Positions 22,497-23,571 of a DNA stretch of 23,571 bases are shown here, piece by piece. Source of the DNA: Clostridium sp. UBA1056 (lineage in GTDB: Bacteria > Bacillota > Clostridia > Clostridiales > Clostridiaceae); contig DCDL01000004.1 in assembly GCA_002316385.1 (NCBI GenBank), forward strand, positions 26,003 to 49,573. The letters are read 5' to 3'. The first letter of the stretch is position 1. Each line of letters begins with the position of its first letter. A program made the translations under genes and the position numbers. A model generated the notes under the pieces. The model did no database searches, was not told the origin of the DNA, and worked only from the letters and a program-made list of their open reading frames with translations.

Positions 22497-23384
22497 TTAA
22501 ATAGCCATTACCATAAGTCTCACTTGAAGATATAGGAATATTAATGCTACCATAAGAGAGATATAAATATATCTATAAGCTGCTTTTTTATCGTATTTTG
22601 CACAGAAATGAGCTGCATAATACATACAAAACATTACTGCCATATTTAATAATCCATAGGTCATTTGCGAAAATGCAAATTGCTTATCAGTTCCTAACTC
22701 TATAGGTACTCTGGATACATTAAGCATTAAAGGCATTACATCTGGAAGCTTATTTAATATATATAGTAACATTGGATTAAAGGTTGTAAATAAAATTATT
22801 ATGCTTGTTGCCAATAATGGAATTATAAATTTTTTATCTTTGTGCAATTTATTAACCTTATTATATTCTTTTATCCAAGTTTTTTCTTCGATGCCTACAG
22901 TATTTAATGCACTTTTAAACCCCTCAAAACTTTTAGGTGATAGGCCATAGTTTATATCTTTAGTTTTTAAATATATAATACTGCTACCTCCCGTTACAAA
23001 CATTCTTGTAGTTCCTAAGTTCTTTACTACAATTCTTCCTATAGCAAATCTATTTGAACATATTCCTGAAAGACTTATACCCTTAATTTTCCCTTTCCCT
23101 ATAGTATAACACTCTATATCACTTAAAGGTAAGATTATCTTTTTAAGCCCTCCCAGTGTATTTATTATTACTTCATTATTTGTTATCTCATATTTTACAG
23201 TTAACCATAGTCCTATATGGTATAGATAGAATATATTACAAATTATCAATACTACCTTTATTAAACTCAACATTAGATAGGAATCTAGAAGGTATATTGC
23301 CCAAACCCCTACTACATTCAATCCCACAAACGTTAATATAGTTGGAATTATTTCTAGCTTCTTATTTCCATTGAAACTATTCAT
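22497..23384 (-). CDS. PH-domain (bPH_5-like) polytopic membrane protein of unknown function
   Basis: This is a 295-residue protein. Hydrophobic segments lie at about residues 12-32 and 38-62, then at about 185-207, 238-262 and 270-292. Between the second and third is a soluble part (about 65-170) that fits a bacterial pleckstrin-homology-type domain: VKYEITNNEVIINTLGG, KIILPLSDIECYTIGKG, RIVVKNLGTTRMFVTGG and IIYLKTKDINYGLSP. I do not recognise a specific function. AAGGAGG lies 6 bases before the ATG, with a near-consensus promoter upstream. It is probably the first gene of the trmK-NIF3 transcript. Confidence 0.8.
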   Translation of the reverse strand: MNSFNGNKKLEIIPTILTFVGLNVVGVWAIYLLDSYLMLSLIKVVLIICNIFYLYHIGLWLTVKYEITNNEVIINTLGGLKKIILPLSDIECYTIGKGKIKGISLSGICSNRFAIGRIVVKNLGTTRMFVTGGSSIIYLKTKDINYGLSPKSFEGFKSALNTVGIEEKTWIKEYNKVNKLHKDKKFIIPLLATSIIILFTTFNPMLLYILNKLPDVMPLMLNVSRVPIELGTDKQFAFSQMTYGLLNMAVMFCMYYAAHFCAKYDKKAAYRYIYISLMVALIFLYLQVRLMVMAI

Positions 23385-23421
23385 GAGTTACCTCCTTATA
23401 AATATGTATACTTTATTTTAT

Positions 23422-23450
23422 ATTATATTGAGCACTTTTGTCTATTACAA
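23422..23450 (-). promoter_or_regulatory. Sigma-A-type promoter of the PH-domain/trmK/NIF3 operon
   Basis: The minus strand reads TTGTAA (23450-23445), a 17-base spacer and TATAAT (23427-23422). The distance to the AAGGAGG ribosome site at 23391-23397 is suitable. Confidence 0.65.
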
Positions 23451-23520
23451 ATTATATATTTTCTTGAATTTAGTCCCATATTCCTATGACTTCTTCTACC
23501 TTTACTGATAAAAATTTATT

Positions 23521-23571
23521 CTACAATTGCTTTTCATAATATTCCACTTCATTAGGCATCTGAAAATAAAT
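23521..23571 (-). CDS. Possible C-terminal end of an upstream gene (cut by window edge)
   Basis: One frame enters from the right edge and ends at TAG (23521-23523). Its last residues read FQMPNEVEYYEKQL. The composition looks like protein, but 16 codons without a stop can arise by chance. No family can be named. Confidence 0.3.
   Translation of the reverse strand: MYFQMPNEVEYYEKQL

Overview
The window looks like chromosomal DNA of a low-GC Gram-positive anaerobe, most likely a Clostridium sensu lato. The grounds are very AT-rich intergenic DNA, strong AGGAGG-type ribosome sites, frequent TTG starts, a class A RNase P RNA (bacilli carry class B), and a trmK-NIF3 pair. Almost everything is on the minus strand. 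The one clear plus-strand gene encodes an LCP cell-wall ligase at 16181-17128.

Layout in transcription order (right to left). At 20973-23384 there is a housekeeping-type operon: a PH-domain membrane protein, trmK and a NIF3 protein. It is followed by about 380 bases of non-coding DNA with a three-copy 40-bp tandem repeat. rnpB follows (20091-20553), with a good promoter and terminator and an enlarged P12 arm made of two near-identical palindromes. Next come a sugar aminotransferase and a nucleotide-sugar 6-dehydrogenase. The LCP gene is convergent with the dehydrogenase and shares a bidirectional terminator with it. A divergent promoter region at 15780-16180 separates the LCP gene from a long surface-polysaccharide locus.

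The polysaccharide locus (15779 down to the left edge) opens with the regulatory module: two tandem Wzz/CpsC-type adaptors, a CpsD-type tyrosine kinase and a CpsB/YwqE-type phosphatase. A 308-base gap with strong RNA-structure potential comes next. The assembly genes follow: a NeuD/PglD-like acyltransferase, a PglC/EpsL-like initiating sugar-phosphate transferase, an SDR epimerase/reductase, a GT4 and a GT32 glycosyltransferase, a Wzy-like polymerase, and a glycosyltransferase with bacterial sialyltransferase-type motifs. The last part makes sugar donors: WecB (UDP-GlcNAc 2-epimerase), then pseudaminic-acid (Pse) genes pseB, pseC, an SpsF-type cytidylyltransferase, a MaoC-type hydratase, a PseH-like acyltransferase and the N-terminal half of pseI, cut by the window edge.

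Reading it together, the locus appears to build a Wzy-type, LCP-anchored polymer carrying a nonulosonic acid, rather than a flagellin glycan. The most unusual point is the MaoC/(R)-enoyl-CoA-hydratase gene set directly upstream of the PseH-like acyltransferase, where pseG often sits. I infer that it supplies (R)-3-hydroxybutyryl-CoA, made from crotonyl-CoA (plentiful in butyrate formers), for N-acylation of the sugar. No PseG and no Wzx flippase are visible; both may lie beyond the left edge.
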